NCBI GenBank assembly: GCA_903879465.1
Contig: CAIRLQ010000006.1
Span: 1 to 14,688 of the forward strand
Length of the DNA stretch: 14,688 nt
Direction of reading: 5' to 3'
Source of the DNA: an uncultured Opitutia bacterium
GTDB lineage: Bacteria; Verrucomicrobiota; Verrucomicrobiia; Opitutales; UBA953
The notes under the pieces: model-generated
The model's input: the letters and a program-made list of their open reading frames with translations, nothing else
The model's database searches: none
What the model was told of the DNA's origin: nothing
Shown here: positions 1 to 8,223 of the stretch, one piece after another
Layout: every line of letters begins with the position of its first letter
Numbering within the stretch: position 1 is the stretch's first letter
Position numbers and translations under genes: made by a program

Positions 1-238
1 AGCCGCCCAAATCACCCAGGGGATCATCGACGCCGCTAAATCCGTCCGCAAGGACCTCATCTTCCTCAGCCACGGCGGCCCAATCAACACGCCCGAGGAT
101 GCGGCCTTCATCAACGAGCACACTGACACCGACGGCTTCGTCGGGGCCTCGAGCCTCGAGCGCATGGCGGTCGAGCAATCCCTCACCCAGCTCACGCAGC
201 GCTTCAAACAGATACCGGTGAAGCGTAAGTTCTTTTGA
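1..238 (+). CDS. Phosphoenolpyruvate hydrolase-like TIM-barrel protein (C-terminal fragment)
   Basis: Only the last 78 codons are present; the reading frame is open from base 2 and ends at TGA 236-238. The visible part contains LIFLSHGGPINTPEDA and then DGFVGASSLERMAVE, which are typical of the end of the TIM-barrel family called phosphoenolpyruvate hydrolase or TIM-barrel signal-transduction protein (PF09370). The chemistry of this family is poorly defined, so the name is by homology only. The next gene starts 3 bases after this stop. That gene is the partner domain found in plant Tm-1-type proteins, which supports the identification and suggests co-transcription. The N-terminal part, including most of the barrel, lies outside the window. 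I am fairly sure of the family and unsure of the reaction. Confidence 0.82.
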   Translation, partial: AAQITQGIIDAAKSVRKDLIFLSHGGPINTPEDAAFINEHTDTDGFVGASSLERMAVEQSLTQLTQRFKQIPVKRKFF

Positions 239-241
239 CCC

Positions 242-1447
242 ATGGCCACGATCGCAGTTCTCGGCACGCTTGATTCCAAAGGCGAAGAACATGCCTTCGT
301 GGCGGCATTGATTCATCGCTTCGGCTACGATACCCTGCTGATCGATGTCGGCACGGGCGGTCCTGCGACCGTCCAGCCGGACATCACCCGCGAGCAGGTC
401 GCCGAGGCCATCGGACTGGACCTCGCTTCGCTTATGGCGAAGAAGGATCGCGGCGCCTGCGTGATTGCCATGACCCAGGCGGCCCCGGCGCTCGCGGCGA
501 AACTGGCCGCGGAAGGACGCATCCAAGGCATCATCTCCCTCGGCGGAGGCGGTGGCACCGCCATCGGTACCGCTGCGATGCGCGCCCTGCCCCTCGGCTT
601 CCCAAAACTGATGGTCTCAACTCTGGCCGCCGGCAACGTCGCACCATACCTCGGCACGAAGGACATCACGATGATGCCCAGCATCGCCGATGTCGCCGGC
701 CTCAATCGCCTCTCCCGAGTGATTTTCACCCGCGCCGCCGGCGCCATCTGCGGGATGGTCGGTGCGGAACCGGAAGTCGGTGCCGCCAAACCGCTCATCG
801 TCGCCAGCCAGTTCGGCAACACCACCACGTGCGTTACCGAAGCTAAGAAAGTCCTTGAAGCGGCCGGCTACGAAGTCCTCGTCTTCGCCGCCACCGGCAC
901 CGGTGGACGCATCATGGAATCCGTCATCGAGAGCGGAATCGTTGCCGGCGTACTCGACATTACGACCACCGAATGGGCCGATGAACTTGTCGGCGGGGTG
1001 CTCAACGCTGGCCCGACGCGCATGGATGCCGCCGCCAAGGCGAACGTACCGGTAGTCGTGGCTCCCGGCTGCCTCGATATGGTCAATTTCGGCGAGGTGG
1101 CCTCGATTCCAGAGAAATTCAAAGGGCGCAATTTCTACCTCCATAATCCGCAGGTCACGTTGATGCGCACGACGGCCGACGAATGTCGTCAGTTGGGCGA
1201 GATTGTCGCAAAGAAAGTCAACGCTTACGGGGCGGGCACGGCCATCATGATTCCGCGCAAAGCGCTTTCCGTCATCAGCGCCGAAGGCCAACCCTTCCAC
1301 GACTCGGTGGCAGATAAGGCTCTTTTCGATGCCCTGAAGTCGATCGCCCAGGTGCCGGTGCAGGAATTCGATCTCGCGATTAACGACAAGGAATTCGCCC
1401 AATCCTGCGCCTATAAGTTGATTGAACTGATCGGGTGTCGCACGTGA
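242..1447 (+). CDS. Tm-1-like ATP-binding domain protein (UPF0261)
   Basis: This 401-residue protein belongs to the UPF0261/Tm-1-like family (PF06792), predicted to be cytoplasmic with a nucleotide-binding fold. The start MATIAVLGTLDSKGEEHAF is the family's typical N-terminus. A first Rossmann-like half ends in a glycine-rich loop with five consecutive Gly at about residues 101-105. It is followed by the conserved STLAAGNVAPYLGTKDI stretch at about 126-142. The second half contains the GTGG and PGCLDMVNFG segments. ATG 242 is chosen because it follows the upstream stop by 3 bases and gives full family length; no Shine-Dalgarno sequence is visible. In plant Tm-1 resistance proteins this domain is fused in front of a PF09370-type barrel. 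Here the two are separate adjacent genes in the reverse order. The biochemical role in bacteria is not settled. The stop overlaps the start of the downstream exporter. Confidence 0.9.
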   Translation: MATIAVLGTLDSKGEEHAFVAALIHRFGYDTLLIDVGTGGPATVQPDITREQVAEAIGLDLASLMAKKDRGACVIAMTQAAPALAAKLAAEGRIQGIISLGGGGGTAIGTAAMRALPLGFPKLMVSTLAAGNVAPYLGTKDITMMPSIADVAGLNRLSRVIFTRAAGAICGMVGAEPEVGAAKPLIVASQFGNTTTCVTEAKKVLEAAGYEVLVFAATGTGGRIMESVIESGIVAGVLDITTTEWADELVGGVLNAGPTRMDAAAKANVPVVVAPGCLDMVNFGEVASIPEKFKGRNFYLHNPQVTLMRTTADECRQLGEIVAKKVNAYGAGTAIMIPRKALSVISAEGQPFHDSVADKALFDALKSIAQVPVQEFDLAINDKEFAQSCAYKLIELIGCRT

Positions 1448-2328
1448 ACGAAGTCCGCACGCAACGGCTGGCATATGCAGCCATGCTCTTCAATATCATC
1501 GCATGGGGGATGTCATGGGTAAGCGTTCGGACCGTCCTAACCGAGTTGGACGCCGGACAGGTTGGCGCACTGCGCTATCTGGTTGCTTCCGCCGTGATGT
1601 TGCCGGTCTGGCTCTGGCGCGGCCGCCCGCTGCCCGCTAGATCAGACCTCGGGCTCGTGGCCCTGCTTGGTCTATTCGGATTTTGCTTCTATAACCTAGG
1701 CATCAACTTCGGGGAGAAGACCGTCGACGCTGGTACGGGCTCGCTGCTGATTTCGTTCCAGCCGATTCTCGTCATCATCATCGGTGTGCTACTCAGGCGC
1801 GAAACCGTCAGCCTGGTCGCATGGATCGGCATCCTCATCTCGATGGCGGGCGTTATTATGACCGCCATCGGCGGTTCGGTCGGACTGACCCTGAACCTCG
1901 GAACAATCCTGATCCTCGGCGCTGCTTTATCGTCCGCGATCCAAACCTTGATCAACAAGGCTCTTACTCGACGCTACTCTGCCCTGGACGTGACGACATG
2001 GGCCATCTGGATCGGGACGCTCGGGCTCCTCCCCTTCTCGCATGACCTACCCGAGGCGGCGCGCCACCTCTCGGCAAACGGACTGGCCCACCTCATCTTC
2101 CTCGGCGTCGTGCCGGCCGCGCTCTGTTACACGATTTTTGCATGGGTGCTCACGCAGGTGCCGATCGCCACGGCGATGAGCGCAGTTTACGCGATCCCAG
2201 TTTTCTCCCTCATCTTTGGCTGGTCGATGCTTGGTGAACAGCCGACCAGCCTGACACTCATCGGCGGAGCAGTGACAATCGTCGGCGTAGCCTGGGTGCA
2301 GATTCTGACGCGCCGGGAGAAATCCTGA
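1444..2328 (+). CDS. EamA-family (DMT superfamily) membrane transporter
   Basis: This is a hydrophobic protein of 294 residues with about ten predicted membrane segments, made of two EamA repeats. The first contains FNIIAWGMSWVSVRTVL and a basic WRGRPLPARSDL loop. The second ends in AVYAIPVFSLIFGWSMLGE followed by a final helix and a basic tail (LTRREKS). The family exports or imports small metabolites such as amino acids or nucleotides through the inner membrane; the substrate is unknown here. I chose GTG 1444 because it forms a GTGA overlap with the previous gene's TGA (1445-1447), a common coupling arrangement. An in-frame GTG at 1435 would add three residues and cannot be excluded. The gene is probably the last in the operon with the Tm-1-like and TIM-barrel genes, so it may move a product or substrate of those enzymes. 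It is followed immediately by a double-hairpin repeat. Confidence 0.88.
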   Translation: MNEVRTQRLAYAAMLFNIIAWGMSWVSVRTVLTELDAGQVGALRYLVASAVMLPVWLWRGRPLPARSDLGLVALLGLFGFCFYNLGINFGEKTVDAGTGSLLISFQPILVIIIGVLLRRETVSLVAWIGILISMAGVIMTAIGGSVGLTLNLGTILILGAALSSAIQTLINKALTRRYSALDVTTWAIWIGTLGLLPFSHDLPEAARHLSANGLAHLIFLGVVPAALCYTIFAWVLTQVPIATAMSAVYAIPVFSLIFGWSMLGEQPTSLTLIGGAVTIVGVAWVQILTRREKS

Positions 2329-2405
2329 GGTAGGGACAGCACCACGTGCTGTCCTAGTTTACCTTAAGAACGAACCATAGGACGGCACGTGGTGCCGTCC
2401 CTACC
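2329..2405. repeat. REPIN-like element A: two inverted GTAG-headed hairpins
   Basis: Two 28-base arms (2329-2356 and 2378-2405) are inverted copies with two differences, separated by 21 bases. Each arm is itself a hairpin. The left stem is GGACAGCAC/GTGCTGTCC with loop CAC (2334-2354). The right stem is GGACGGCAC/GTGCCGTCC with loop GTG (2380-2400). The two differences between arms are an A-T pair replaced by a G-C pair at the same stem position, so pairing is kept. Outside each hairpin lies GGTAG, and the GTAG head beside a hairpin is the known mark of REP sequences mobilised by TnpA-REP (RAYT) transposases. The element fills the convergent gap between the EamA gene and the large minus-strand gene. 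It is followed on the plus strand by TTTT (2406-2409), so it may also act as a terminator for the exporter operon. Confidence 0.75.
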
Positions 2406-2413
2406 TTTTGCGC

Positions 2414-5400
2414 CTACCTCCCCAACTCGACCGTCGACCAAGGAGCCGTCCGCCCTTTGGCCTCTTCGCGGACCGCTTTGACTTCGTCGACCATTACCGC
2501 GGGCGCCTTATTACCGTAAGACTTCCGGACATAGGTCAGAACATCGGCGAGCTGCTGGTCGTCCAGACCCATAGGAGGCATGGGCACGAGGCCGTAATTC
2601 TTGCCGATGACCTGCGTCGGTCCGGCGAGTCCATGCATCACGATGCGAATTAGACGCTTCGCATCGCCGGCGACCCATTCGCTCCCAGCCAACGGAGGAT
2701 AGACGCCCGCCAGACCCTGGCCCGCAGCTTGATGGCAATTAAGGCAGAGCCCCTCATAGATTGCCTGACCTGGCGAGACGACGGCCGGGCCGCTACTGAT
2801 CAATTTCTTAAGATAAGCTGCCTGCAGTGCCGGAAGCTCCGCGGTGAGCTTAGCAGCCGCGGGCTGCAAATGCCGCACCGTCTCCTTCAAAGCGTAATCG
2901 AGAAACTTATCTGTCGGGTTGTCGAGGGCCGCCAGAGCCGTACGGAGCGAATCTTGGCCGCCAACATGACTCAGGGCCACGATAGCCTCCAGTCGCACGC
3001 GCGGCTGGGGGTCGGCGATGGCCTTGACCAGCCGGGCCTGCGCATCAGGAAGGCGATCCGCCCAAGCTCCCACCACGCGGGCGGCGTAAGCGCGCACCCG
3101 TAAATCAGCCGATGCCTGCAAATGATCGAGCAAGGCGGGGCGCACGGCCGAGTGCGACTGCAAGACGCCCATGGCCTCGAGCAATTGGGGTTCTGGGCGG
3201 TCCTTCGCGATGAAGGCATCTGCGGCGGCGATAACTTTGTCCGTCGGGCGATAGAACAGGAGGCGACGGGCCTGATAACGCGTCCACCGTTCAGGTGAAC
3301 CCAGCTGAGCGAAGAGTTGTGCTTCGGTCATCGCCAAGAGATCCGGCTGCTTAACGACGGGCAAACCCTTGGCGGTGATGCGCCAGATGCGTCCATGCGA
3401 ACGGTCGCGCCGGGGATCGGCGTAGCTGGCCTGATAATGTCCGATTACCGCATTGAACCAATCGCAGGCATAGAGCGCACCATCGGGCCCGACGGAAACA
3501 TCGACGGGGCGGAAGGCTTTGCTACTGGAGATAATCGGGCTAACGATGCGCTCGGTCCGGAAGCCCGAGCCGTCGTCGACGAACCGATGCAGATCAAGGG
3601 TGTTACCAAAATAGCCACCGACCAGCGCCGTGCCTTGCAGTTCGGGCGGCATGGCCTTGGTCCCGATGATTTCGACAGAATTAGATTTCAAAGGTGAATC
3701 AAAGAGCGAATGCGTACCGGAGTATTCATCCGGCGTCTGGATCGCGCCGAGGCCCGGGAGACTATAATACCCCGCCACCCGATCCCCGCTCTTATGGAAG
3801 GGCTGAAAATAATCATCGAATGCGACGCCCCAGCAGTTGTGGCCGGCCTTGCCATACTGAAAGAAAGTCTGGAGCCGCTGGTTTTTGTAATCATAGCGCA
3901 TCAGGCCAGACTTAGGCAGGCTGACGATGCCACGCGGCGTCTCGACGCGGGTGATGGCGTGCAGCCCCTGAGTCATCCATAACGTGCCATCGGGACCGTG
4001 GCTAATCGAGTTCACCAACTGATGGGTATCGCCGACGCCGAAGCCAGACATGAGAACCGTTGTACGATCGGCCTTACCGTCTCCGTCGGTGTCCTCGAGT
4101 AAAAGGAGGCGGTCAAAATCACAGACCAGCAACGAGACGATGCCGTCGTGCTCCCCCAAGGGCTCGACCCCTTGCACCATCGTGAGACCCTCCGCAAAGC
4201 GCACGGCCTTATCCGCCTTGCCGTCGCCATCCGTATCCTCGAGGCGCAGAATATAATCGCGCGGTTTCACGCCGGGGACGGCTTGAGGGTAAGTCGGGGA
4301 ACAGCAGACATACAGACGACCCTTGGCATCCCAGGCAATCTGCGTGGGCTTGGCCACCCCGAGGGATTCATCGGCAAAGAGGTTCACCTCAAAACCATCG
4401 GCCACCTTGAAAGTCGCCTGCTCCTCGGCGGCGCTCATGACTTTCTCGGTGCTCACTGCCAGTCCGGCCTGAGGCGGCGGCGGCACAGAAGCCTGTCCTT
4501 GGGCCAGCGCTAGGATATGCGCATCCCAAGCGGCGACGAGAGGCTTATAAGCTTCGAAGTTCTGCTTTAGCGAAGGCGTGGGACCAAAACCTTTCCCGTA
4601 GTTCTGCGAGACGCGATCGCCATAAACGAAAGACCAGTTAGCTGGCCGCCAGCAATCCGCCCAGAGACGATTCTTCTCGATAATCGCTGGCCGAAGCTTC
4701 GCCGAGCGCTCCACAAGAGCAGGCTGACCGAGAGCCTTAGCACACTGTTCGCCGACTGCGGCAAGCCCTTCGGCTGAAAGGTGCAGACCATCGACCGAAA
4801 GCTCCTCACGCGTGACCTCGACCAGGTTCACATAAGGAAGACCTCGCTGCCTAGCAATCTCGGCGACGGCAGCGGCATAATCCACGACATCCTGCCGGCG
4901 GGCGGGCGTCGTCAGGTACGGCGGACGCTTTGAGGGCATAAAAGATACCGGCGAAAGCAGCACGATTCGCGGAGTGTGCCGACTCAACTCATCGAGTAGG
5001 CGATGATAGTCGGACTTGAACTTGGCGAGACCAGCTTGCCCCTCGAGCGCTTCAGCTTGGCCGAACTGGAGGAACAACATCGTCGCGCCAGCCGACTCCA
5101 GCTGGCCCTTCCACGGGCCGAAATTAAGATCACGCCACTGCTCGTGCACGGTATCAGCCTCCCACGCCATGGAACGAAAACGTGGATTCTTCGTGGCGAA
5201 AGCCGCGGTGAGACGCGACTCAATCTCCCCAGACTTCGCCTCGCGCACCAAGTTTTCCTGGCCGATGAAGACCACGACCTCATCCTGATTGAGGTCGAAC
5301 TTTGCGTCCTTGAAAGCCGCCGGAGGGCTCCAAGCGGACTTTATCTCGCCGAACCGTGCCATCACCGCTTCCTTTGTGGTAATCTGAAGATCCGTCAGCG

Positions 5401-6040
5401 GATCGATGGAGATATTACGGAAATAAACTTGGGCCTTATTATTGCCATGAATCTGTAGGCCGATGAGACCAGCGGCGTCGTCGATCGCCGGGTCAGTCTC
5501 CGTGTAATCCAACGTGACCTTACCGTTCAGCTTGATGGTGATCCGGGGGCCTTCGGCCCTAATTTCGTAGGAGTTCCAATCGCCGACTTTCTCCAAGGTC
5601 TTGATCTCGGCTTCATTCGTCACACCCGAGGACCCGACCCCAGCACCGACGCGGGCGAGAAAGCGCTTACGTCGTGATTCATCATAAAGACAGCCCGTGT
5701 GACCTGCGCCGATGTCGGCCTGATAACCAAACATTTCATTCTCGGGCTTCGTGATTCGGACGCTACGAAATTGCACGCCCGAGTTCACGAAGCCCTCGGT
5801 GCCGACCAACTTATATTCAACCTTGAGGTGGAAGTTATAGAAAGCGCGCTTGGCGGTCAGGAATTCATTACGCGGATTGCCGGCCATGGAACCGCCAACG
5901 ATGACACCGTTTTCGACCCGCCAGACCTTGGGATCGCCCTCCCAGCCATTAAGTGTTTTACCATCAAAGAGCGAAATTGGCGCCCCCAGAAGTCCGACGA
6001 CGCCTGCAAACAGGAAAAGAATAGAGGTGAATCGCTTCAT
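2414..6040 (-). CDS. Secreted DUF1080 / SGNH-like / PVC-type dehydrogenase / cytochrome c fusion protein
   Basis: This exported protein has 1208 residues. Residues 1-20 form a signal peptide (MKRFTSILFLFAGVVGLLGA). Residues 21-213 are a DUF1080 domain (3-keto-disaccharide hydrolase family, LamG-like), with SLFDGKTLNGWEG at its start. Residues 250-440 are an SGNH/GDSL-like hydrolase domain with a clear DGLHLS block (D417, H420). The first block reads GQEN (260-263), with Glu where the nucleophilic Ser is expected. Residues 545-895 are a PVC-type beta-propeller dehydrogenase, with two DTDGDGKAD calcium-type loops (602-610, 650-658), the DWFNAVIGH motif and HGRIWRI. Residues 905-1070 are HEAT-like helices. 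Residues 1090-1180 are a cytochrome c domain with heme motif CLNCH (1099-1103) and a candidate axial Met at 1154 or 1157. It probably acts in the periplasm on keto-sugars and passes electrons through the heme. It lies downstream of the GMC/subunit-3 pair after a 194-bp gap holding a repeat. The substrate is unknown. The ATG is placed directly before the signal peptide. Confidence 0.88.
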   Translation of the reverse strand: MKRFTSILFLFAGVVGLLGAPISLFDGKTLNGWEGDPKVWRVENGVIVGGSMAGNPRNEFLTAKRAFYNFHLKVEYKLVGTEGFVNSGVQFRSVRITKPENEMFGYQADIGAGHTGCLYDESRRKRFLARVGAGVGSSGVTNEAEIKTLEKVGDWNSYEIRAEGPRITIKLNGKVTLDYTETDPAIDDAAGLIGLQIHGNNKAQVYFRNISIDPLTDLQITTKEAVMARFGEIKSAWSPPAAFKDAKFDLNQDEVVVFIGQENLVREAKSGEIESRLTAAFATKNPRFRSMAWEADTVHEQWRDLNFGPWKGQLESAGATMLFLQFGQAEALEGQAGLAKFKSDYHRLLDELSRHTPRIVLLSPVSFMPSKRPPYLTTPARRQDVVDYAAAVAEIARQRGLPYVNLVEVTREELSVDGLHLSAEGLAAVGEQCAKALGQPALVERSAKLRPAIIEKNRLWADCWRPANWSFVYGDRVSQNYGKGFGPTPSLKQNFEAYKPLVAAWDAHILALAQGQASVPPPPQAGLAVSTEKVMSAAEEQATFKVADGFEVNLFADESLGVAKPTQIAWDAKGRLYVCCSPTYPQAVPGVKPRDYILRLEDTDGDGKADKAVRFAEGLTMVQGVEPLGEHDGIVSLLVCDFDRLLLLEDTDGDGKADRTTVLMSGFGVGDTHQLVNSISHGPDGTLWMTQGLHAITRVETPRGIVSLPKSGLMRYDYKNQRLQTFFQYGKAGHNCWGVAFDDYFQPFHKSGDRVAGYYSLPGLGAIQTPDEYSGTHSLFDSPLKSNSVEIIGTKAMPPELQGTALVGGYFGNTLDLHRFVDDGSGFRTERIVSPIISSSKAFRPVDVSVGPDGALYACDWFNAVIGHYQASYADPRRDRSHGRIWRITAKGLPVVKQPDLLAMTEAQLFAQLGSPERWTRYQARRLLFYRPTDKVIAAADAFIAKDRPEPQLLEAMGVLQSHSAVRPALLDHLQASADLRVRAYAARVVGAWADRLPDAQARLVKAIADPQPRVRLEAIVALSHVGGQDSLRTALAALDNPTDKFLDYALKETVRHLQPAAAKLTAELPALQAAYLKKLISSGPAVVSPGQAIYEGLCLNCHQAAGQGLAGVYPPLAGSEWVAGDAKRLIRIVMHGLAGPTQVIGKNYGLVPMPPMGLDDQQLADVLTYVRKSYGNKAPAVMVDEVKAVREEAKGRTAPWSTVELGR

Positions 6041-6096
6041 GGGGATAAGCGTTAGGCAATCTGGAGGACGGATTGTTCCAAGAGTTTAAATGCGGA

Positions 6097-6152
6097 GATA
6101 GGGCTAACCGCCCTCGGTCAGCCATGGTTAAGCGAGGGCGCTCAACCCTACC
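6097..6152. repeat. REPIN-like element B: second inverted pair of hairpins
   Basis: Arms 6097-6116 and 6133-6152 are inverted copies (16 of 20 match). As in the repeat at 2329, two adjacent hairpins can form. The left is GGCTAACCG-CCCT-CGGTCAGCC (6102-6123). The right is GGTTAAGCG-AGGG-CGCTCAACC (6126-6147). Each has a 9-bp stem with one mismatch. The right hairpin, read on the minus strand, is preceded by GGGTAG. The left has GATAG, one base from the GTAG head. The sequence of the stems is unrelated to the element at 2329, so this would be a different REP type with the same plan. It lies in the 194-bp gap between the subunit-3 gene and the start of the 1208-residue fusion gene, and could weaken or end transcription between them. 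No T-run follows it. Confidence 0.62.
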
Positions 6153-6234
6153 CGATAGCAAGAAATGGACGCACAAAGGCCAGAGGCTTTACGACCTCCA
6201 GCCCTCGGGACCTCGAGCCTTTCAGTCCTCGCTC

Positions 6235-6906
6235 TCAGGCCAACCCCAGATGTTTCAGTGCTTCGGGAGTAGGTCCGTCGAAGTTAAGCGTTGGGCGATT
6301 ACCCACATAACCCACGTCCTTCATCCCCTGCGGGGTGGTGTAATAGCCGCCGGCAGCAAGGGAACGGAAGCGCCCGAAGAAATTCTGGTAAGCCTTGAAC
6401 TCCTTCTTCACCGGAGTCTTGCCGCAAATGTCATCCGCAATTTGGCATTTCTGCACTTCAGCGAGTTCGGTAAACTTCTTCTGGAAACGCTTCGCGGACT
6501 CCGCGTCAATCCAATCCAGACCTTCCGTGATCACGGGCTTATCGGCGGCACAGTTCACATAGGGAGCGCTAATCCATTCATCGATGAAATCTTGTACGCC
6601 TAGCTGAGATGCTAACTTATCGTTCGCGGGGTCGTCCGGAGGAAGGATGAGGTCGATCAGCGCAATGGCCGCGATGCGCTGAGTCGGCGTCAGCGTCAGC
6701 GACCAAAGTTCGCCGGCGACATATTGTTTATTCAGCACCGGGTCGGTGCCGATGATCTTGCCGCTGCCTTCGATTGACAAAGCGCCAGGTTCCTTGGGGG
6801 CGCCGAGGACACTCTCCGTGACGGCGGCGGCGGCGACAGCCGCACCGAGCCATTTGATCGCCTGACGGCGGTCCATGTGGTGCGAGGATGAGGAGGAATT
6901 TTCCAT
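6235..6906 (-). CDS. Gluconate 2-dehydrogenase subunit 3 family protein (Tat-exported small subunit)
   Basis: This 223-residue protein is of the PF13618 family, the small subunit that accompanies membrane-side GMC dehydrogenases and is thought to carry them across the membrane by the Tat route. A twin-arginine signal is visible near the N-terminus: DRRQAIKWLG (R13, R14), then an Ala-rich hydrophobic stretch ending near SVLGA. The body has TPTQRIAAIALIDLILPPD and the family-typical ending FRSLAAGGYYTTPQGMKDVGY followed by the PTPEALKHLGL tail. The start at 6906 gives ten extra polar residues (SSSSSHH) before a second Met at residue 11; that Met (6876) would give a more usual Tat leader, so the start is uncertain. 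It lies 12 bases after the GMC gene's stop, consistent with one transcript. Partner: the broken GMC flavoprotein encoded just upstream. Confidence 0.87.
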   Translation of the reverse strand: MENSSSSSHHMDRRQAIKWLGAAVAAAAVTESVLGAPKEPGALSIEGSGKIIGTDPVLNKQYVAGELWSLTLTPTQRIAAIALIDLILPPDDPANDKLASQLGVQDFIDEWISAPYVNCAADKPVITEGLDWIDAESAKRFQKKFTELAEVQKCQIADDICGKTPVKKEFKAYQNFFGRFRSLAAGGYYTTPQGMKDVGYVGNRPTLNFDGPTPEALKHLGLA

Positions 6907-6918
6907 GTTCGTGCGTGC

Positions 6919-8223
6919 TTAGATGTTACCCTTGCGCATCTCTTCGATGAGATGGTCGCTGGCCCGCCAGGCGAGCGCCATGATGGTCAGCGTGGGGTTC
7001 TTATCGGCGTTACTGCAGAAGGCCGAACCGTCGTTGAGAAGCAGGTTGGGCACATCCCAGCATTGATTCCACTGATTGGTGACGGAGGTGCGCTGGTCGG
7101 GCCCCATGATGCCGCCGCCGACTTCGTGGATGATGGCACCCGGGGAGGCGATGGCCTCTTCCTTGGTCCGACTGACATTACCGGGCTTACCCCCGATAGC
7201 CTCGATAATCATATGGAAAGTCTGCTGCATGTGGGCCGCCTGCTTGAGCTCGTGGTCAGACCACTTCCAATTGAAACGTAAAACCGAGATTCCCCATTTG
7301 TCTTTAACCGTCGGATCGAGCTCACAGAAGGAATCCTTGTTGGGAATCATTTCGCCACGACCGGCGAAACCGATGCCGGCGCCGTACTTCTGGCGAACTT
7401 CCTCCTTGTAGCTCTTGCCGTAACCAGGGCTAGCGCCGCCGGTGCCCAGACTCGGCATGCGGCGACCCGTTCCGAATTCGATATGATAGCCGCGGGCGAA
7501 GCCGAGCTTACTGGCCTCCTTGTACAGCCACCATGGGATGTAGACATGCGTACCTGCGCCTTCCTCATTATGTACGGGCAGGTTTTCAAAAGCCGGGACG
7601 CTGCCGCCGAGGCTCGCCCCGACCGTGTCCATGATGTACTTGCCGACGAGGCCAGATGAATTGGCCACCCCGCTGGGGAATCGATTGGATTTAGAATTCA
7701 ACAGGATGCGTGCGGTCTCGCCCGAGCTTGCCGCCAGAATCACCGCACGACCTTTCACGGCGCGTTCCTGACCGGTGACCTTGTCGATATAGATAACACC
7801 ATTAGCCTTCCCGTCGCTACCGACCGTCACTTCACGGGCATGGGCGTTGCAGAGAATGTCGAGATTGCCGGTCGCGAGCGCTGGAGGCAGGTGCACGGTC
7901 GTTGATTGATAGTTGGCCTTGATGGAGCACCCGCGGCCGCAATCGGTCGCCCAGAAACAAGCCGCACGGGCCTGCATGGCCTCGGCAAGGATACGCTGGG
8001 CCTTGGCGTTGTTCGGGTGCAGCCGCTTCGGGAAATTGACATGATCCTGGCGGGTGCTGAGCACCGCCCGGTGAATCGGAATCACGGGTAGGCCGAACTT
8101 GGCGATGTGCTTCTTGACGTAAAGCTCGCCGGCGCGGGCCTTGGGCGGAGGCAACAAAGTACCGTTCGGGGAGTCGGGAGTATTTTCGAGTCCTTCGTTA
8201 GAACCATAGACGCCTACGAGCAT
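6919..8223 (-). CDS. GMC oxidoreductase, C-terminal part (separated by frameshift)
   Basis: This frame encodes about three quarters of a glucose-methanol-choline (GMC) oxidoreductase, from the end of the N-terminal FAD region to the C-terminus. Visible parts are ATDCGRGCSIKANYQST with the conserved cysteines (from about residue 92), AVILAASSGETARILLNS, the HEVGGGIMG motif with the likely catalytic His (H366), and DGSAFCSNADKNPTLTIMALA with the conserved Asn (N409). It has no dinucleotide-binding loop of its own and would not be functional alone. The Met at 8223 is only the first Met in this frame, not a true start. Adding one base at 8243-8245 joins it in frame to the N-terminal part (8214-8693) and gives a 591-residue protein of normal GMC length; in that numbering the His is 523 and the Asn 566. 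It lies 12 bases before the small-subunit gene. Confidence 0.85.
   Translation of the reverse strand: MLVGVYGSNEGLENTPDSPNGTLLPPPKARAGELYVKKHIAKFGLPVIPIHRAVLSTRQDHVNFPKRLHPNNAKAQRILAEAMQARAACFWATDCGRGCSIKANYQSTTVHLPPALATGNLDILCNAHAREVTVGSDGKANGVIYIDKVTGQERAVKGRAVILAASSGETARILLNSKSNRFPSGVANSSGLVGKYIMDTVGASLGGSVPAFENLPVHNEEGAGTHVYIPWWLYKEASKLGFARGYHIEFGTGRRMPSLGTGGASPGYGKSYKEEVRQKYGAGIGFAGRGEMIPNKDSFCELDPTVKDKWGISVLRFNWKWSDHELKQAAHMQQTFHMIIEAIGGKPGNVSRTKEEAIASPGAIIHEVGGGIMGPDQRTSVTNQWNQCWDVPNLLLNDGSAFCSNADKNPTLTIMALAWRASDHLIEEMRKGNI

Noticed and set aside
617..1474. Long open frame on the minus strand (285 codons) opposite the Tm-1-like gene
   Set aside because: It lies wholly antisense to a clear family protein, its translation has no recognisable domain, and such frames are expected in GC-rich coding DNA.
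5250..5275. GQEN block in the large fusion protein as a sialate O-acetylesterase (SASA) GQSN motif
   Set aside because: The serine is replaced by Glu and the surrounding sequence fits the PVC SGNH-like domain better.
6073..6603. Plus-strand open frame of 176 codons across the REPIN-like element and the subunit-3 gene
   Set aside because: It overlaps the repeat and is antisense to a well supported gene; no family features.
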